Shown here in pieces: positions 16,600-18,113 of a DNA stretch of 18,113 nucleotides. Source of the DNA: an uncultured Bacteroides sp. (GTDB taxonomy: Bacteria > Bacteroidota > Bacteroidia > Bacteroidales > Bacteroidaceae). Numbering within the stretch: the first letter of the stretch is position 1; every line of letters starts with the position of its first letter. The stretch spans positions 1 through 18,113 of the forward strand of contig CAJJYX010000050.1 in NCBI GenBank assembly GCA_905197435.1, read 5' to 3'. Both the position numbers and the translations under genes were made by a program. The notes under the pieces are model-generated. The model had not been told where the DNA came from. It saw only the letters and a program-made list of their open reading frames with translations, and did not search any database.

Positions 16600-17333
16600 T
16601 AAATACAGCCTTATTGCCTGCCGACAAGGACCCGATGGGCGCAGCCATAGCCGATTACTTCAAACGGCATAAAGCCGACCACCTACGCGTGTTCTCTTCA
16701 CAATTCGATGAGGACGAAATTCCCGTCGAAGAGCTGTTTCGCACAGAGAAGCAAATGCCCTTGCTGGAGCGTACTGCTCTGAAAATGGCAACCGGAAAGA
16801 TTCTGGATGTGGGTGCCGGCAGCGGTTGCCATAGCCTTGTCCTGCAAGAAGCCGGAAAAGAGGTCCATGCCATCGACATTTCCCCGCTTTCCGTGGAAGT
16901 GATGAAGCTGCGAGGTGTGCGCAGCGTGTCACAAACCAATCTGTTCAATGAACAGTTTGCCGATGAATACGACACTATCCTGATGCTGATGAACGGTTCC
17001 GGCATTATTGGAAAGTTGGAGAATCTGCCTGATTTTTTCCGGAAGATGAAGCTACTGCTCCGGCCTGGAGGCTGCGTTTTAATGGATTCCAGCAACTTGA
17101 GCTATCTGTTCGAAGAGGAAGATGGCAGTATTGCTATCGACCTTGCCGGCGATTACTACGGAGAGGTAGACTTCCAGATGCAATACAAGAATGTCAAAGG
17201 CGACTCCTTTGACTGGCTCTACATCGACTTCCAGACCCTGAGCCTCTATGCTGCCGAAAACGGCTTCAAAGCAGAACTGGTAAAAGAGGGTGCACATTAT
17301 GACTATCTTGCCAAACTATCCCGACAAGCATAA
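16596..17333 (+). CDS. Class I SAM-dependent methyltransferase
   Basis: This 245-residue Rossmann-fold methyltransferase has SAM-binding motif I ILDVGAGSGCHS (69-80), motif II with an acidic end to strand 2 (VHAIDISPLSVEV), the post-II region DTILMLMNGSGIIG (a MNG tripeptide where a substrate-binding loop is expected) and LLRPGGCVLMDSSN. The C-terminal part (DWLYIDFQTLSLYAAENGF) is typical of methyltransferases acting on small molecules or of bioC-like annotation, but the substrate cannot be read. It starts by ATGA overlap with the small basic protein gene, so the two are translationally coupled. Its stop lies at the base of a 24-bp terminator stem. Confidence 0.9.
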   Translation: MINTALLPADKDPMGAAIADYFKRHKADHLRVFSSQFDEDEIPVEELFRTEKQMPLLERTALKMATGKILDVGAGSGCHSLVLQEAGKEVHAIDISPLSVEVMKLRGVRSVSQTNLFNEQFADEYDTILMLMNGSGIIGKLENLPDFFRKMKLLLRPGGCVLMDSSNLSYLFEEEDGSIAIDLAGDYYGEVDFQMQYKNVKGDSFDWLYIDFQTLSLYAAENGFKAELVKEGAHYDYLAKLSRQA

Positions 17334-17389
17334 AGCGAAGTGCCCCCTAAAGGTTAGATAAAAACCTTTAGGGGGCACTTCGCTTTTTT
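17332..17389. terminator. Bidirectional terminator with 24-bp perfect stem
   Basis: Arms 17332-17355 and 17363-17386 are exact reverse complements with a 7-nt loop. A T run (17384-17389) follows on the plus strand, while the complementary A-rich 5' base gives TTT on the minus strand. It serves the methyltransferase operon and the convergent thioredoxin gene, whose stop is at 17408. The methyltransferase stop codon overlaps the stem base. Confidence 0.9.
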
Positions 17390-17407
17390 ATATCTTGCCC
17401 ATGCCTG

Positions 17408-17944
17408 CTATTTGGAAAGCATTCCGTCTATTTTTTCCACCAGGGAAGCAAATTCTTCCGGATTATACAAACGTGTCAGCATCACAATCCGACCCTCCTT
17501 ATCAATCAAGACATTCCGCGTGATACCTGCCTTACGAAGTGCATACTTCGCAAATATATCCGCTCCCGGATCCAGTCCCAAAGGATAAGTCACTCCCGTC
17601 GACTTGCCGAAAGCAATCACTTTCTCCAACGGCTCGTCACGGTCGATGCCAATCAGCATAAAATCCGGATTCGACTTATGCCTCAGCCAAATATCCTTCT
17701 CAATGAAAGGCATTTCTTTACGGCACACTCCACACCAGCTTGCAGTGAACTGCAACATGACCACTTTCCCACGAAGCTCCGAAAGGGTAACACTTTTACC
17801 ATCCGTCAACTTCACTGTAAAATCAGGAGCCAACTCCCCTACCTTAACGATATAGCCGGTACTGTCCGCCACTACGTCCTGTGCCTTGCCTGCCAGGCTA
17901 CACATGGCAAACAAACAGAAAATCAAAAATCCAACCTGTTTCAT
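17408..17944 (-). CDS. TlpA-like thioredoxin-fold protein, exported
   Basis: This is a 178-residue redoxin of the TlpA/ResA type, with an N-terminal signal sequence (cut near AGKAQ) and a thioredoxin fold. It has the active site WCGVC (Cys71, Cys74) after VVMLQFTAS, so it should be a thiol-disulfide oxidoreductase in the periplasm. The usual cis-Pro facing the active site (GvPttflID) reads GITRNVLID here, with Thr142 in its place, which could alter substrate handling. I chose ATG at 17944: an in-frame TTG at 17953 would only add three residues (MNK) and lacks support. The lipobox-like FAMCS is a poor match. It faces the methyltransferase operon across a shared terminator. Confidence 0.9.
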   Translation of the reverse strand: MKQVGFLIFCLFAMCSLAGKAQDVVADSTGYIVKVGELAPDFTVKLTDGKSVTLSELRGKVVMLQFTASWCGVCRKEMPFIEKDIWLRHKSNPDFMLIGIDRDEPLEKVIAFGKSTGVTYPLGLDPGADIFAKYALRKAGITRNVLIDKEGRIVMLTRLYNPEEFASLVEKIDGMLSK

Positions 17945-17992
17945 CTTATTCAATCTTTAATAATGGAATGAGGGGAAATTCCCCATAAAGAA

Positions 17993-18032
17993 AAACTCCG
18001 AAACACTTTATAAAAAAGCAGTTTCGGAGTTT
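17993..18032 (-). terminator. Terminator of tRNA-Cys
   Basis: A perfect 12-bp stem (AAACTCCGAAAC, 17993-18004, with GTTTCGGAGTTT, 18021-18032) has a 16-nt loop. On the minus strand it is followed by five T (complement of 17991-17995), 4 bp after the tRNA 3' end at 18037. It separates the tRNA transcript from the thioredoxin gene. Confidence 0.85.
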
Positions 18033-18036
18033 CTTG

Positions 18037-18108
18037 AGGTACCTGGCAGATTCGAACTGCCGTACACGGTTTTGCAGACCGCTGACTAAGCCACTCATCC
18101 AAGGAACC
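18037..18108 (-). tRNA. tRNA-Cys (GCA)
   Basis: The 72-nt cloverleaf has anticodon loop CUGCAAA (anticodon GCA), a 5-bp T stem GGCAG/CUGCC with loop UUCGAAU, and acceptor GGUUCCU/AGGUACC with discriminator U73, as expected for tRNA-Cys. CCA is not encoded (CAA follows). The acceptor stem has a U4-U69 mismatch. The anticodon stem's outer pair is a G-U wobble. Confidence 0.95.
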
Positions 18109-18113
18109 TTATT

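Noticed and set aside
17972..17984. Palindrome GGGGAAATTCCCC in front of the thioredoxin gene
   Set aside because: A 6-bp arm palindrome is easy to find by chance in this length; no promoter geometry ties it to the gene. Kept as a note only.

Overview
The window looks like chromosomal DNA of a gut Bacteroides (phylum Bacteroidota). Evidence: promoters of the Bacteroidetes type (TTTG, about 20 bp, TAnnTTTG), a TonB-dependent receptor with an N-terminal carboxypeptidase-D-like domain, families common in this genus (DUF4374, DUF4468, DcaP-like porin), and sparse Shine-Dalgarno sequences. The species cannot be named from this sequence. Base composition and gene style are even throughout. No prophage, integrase, CRISPR array or recognisable defence island is present.

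Layout. (1) Positions 1-5213, minus strand: an iron-siderophore uptake operon in the order TonB-dependent receptor, DUF4374 lipoprotein, PepSY-TM membrane protein. This is the composition and order of xusABC of B. thetaiotaomicron (BT2065-BT2063). A gene of unknown function, cut by the window edge, follows it. (2) Divergent from it is enolase (eno, plus strand), which ends at a strong terminator. The intergenic region holds a promoter for each side and a perfect 19-bp palindrome. (3) Positions 6820-8903, minus strand: a queuosine cluster with a precursor transporter (YhhQ type), QueC and QueF. The leader of the transporter looks like a class I preQ1 riboswitch placed over the ribosome-binding site. 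A GC-rich intergenic repeat interrupts the cluster. (4) A DcaP-like porin (plus) and a FadL/OmpP1-like outer-membrane protein (minus) converge on a shared terminator. (5) Positions 12114-14673, plus: D-lactate dehydrogenase and pirin, tightly linked, then a metallo-beta-lactamase-fold hydrolase. (6) A secreted DUF4468 protein, then an 80-bp MITE-like element. (7) Three genes joined by ATGA overlaps: a VOC/glyoxalase protein, a small Lys/Arg-rich protein and a SAM methyltransferase. They end at a 24-bp perfect-stem terminator shared with a convergent TlpA-like thioredoxin. (8) tRNA-Cys(GCA) with its own terminator, minus strand.

How the genes fit together. The Xus-like genes would capture ferric siderophore at the surface (lipoprotein), move it across the outer membrane (receptor) and release iron by reduction at the inner membrane (PepSY protein). 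QueC makes preQ0, QueF reduces it to preQ1, and YhhQ imports such bases, so a preQ1 sensor in this leader would close a feedback loop. D-LDH and pirin may both act at the pyruvate node, which is inference only.

I see no wholly new biological system. The strongest items for a second look are the preQ1-like leader, the palindrome and repeated ATAGGTA motif between the siderophore operon and eno, the MITE-like element, and the ATGA-linked trio with the unknown basic protein.
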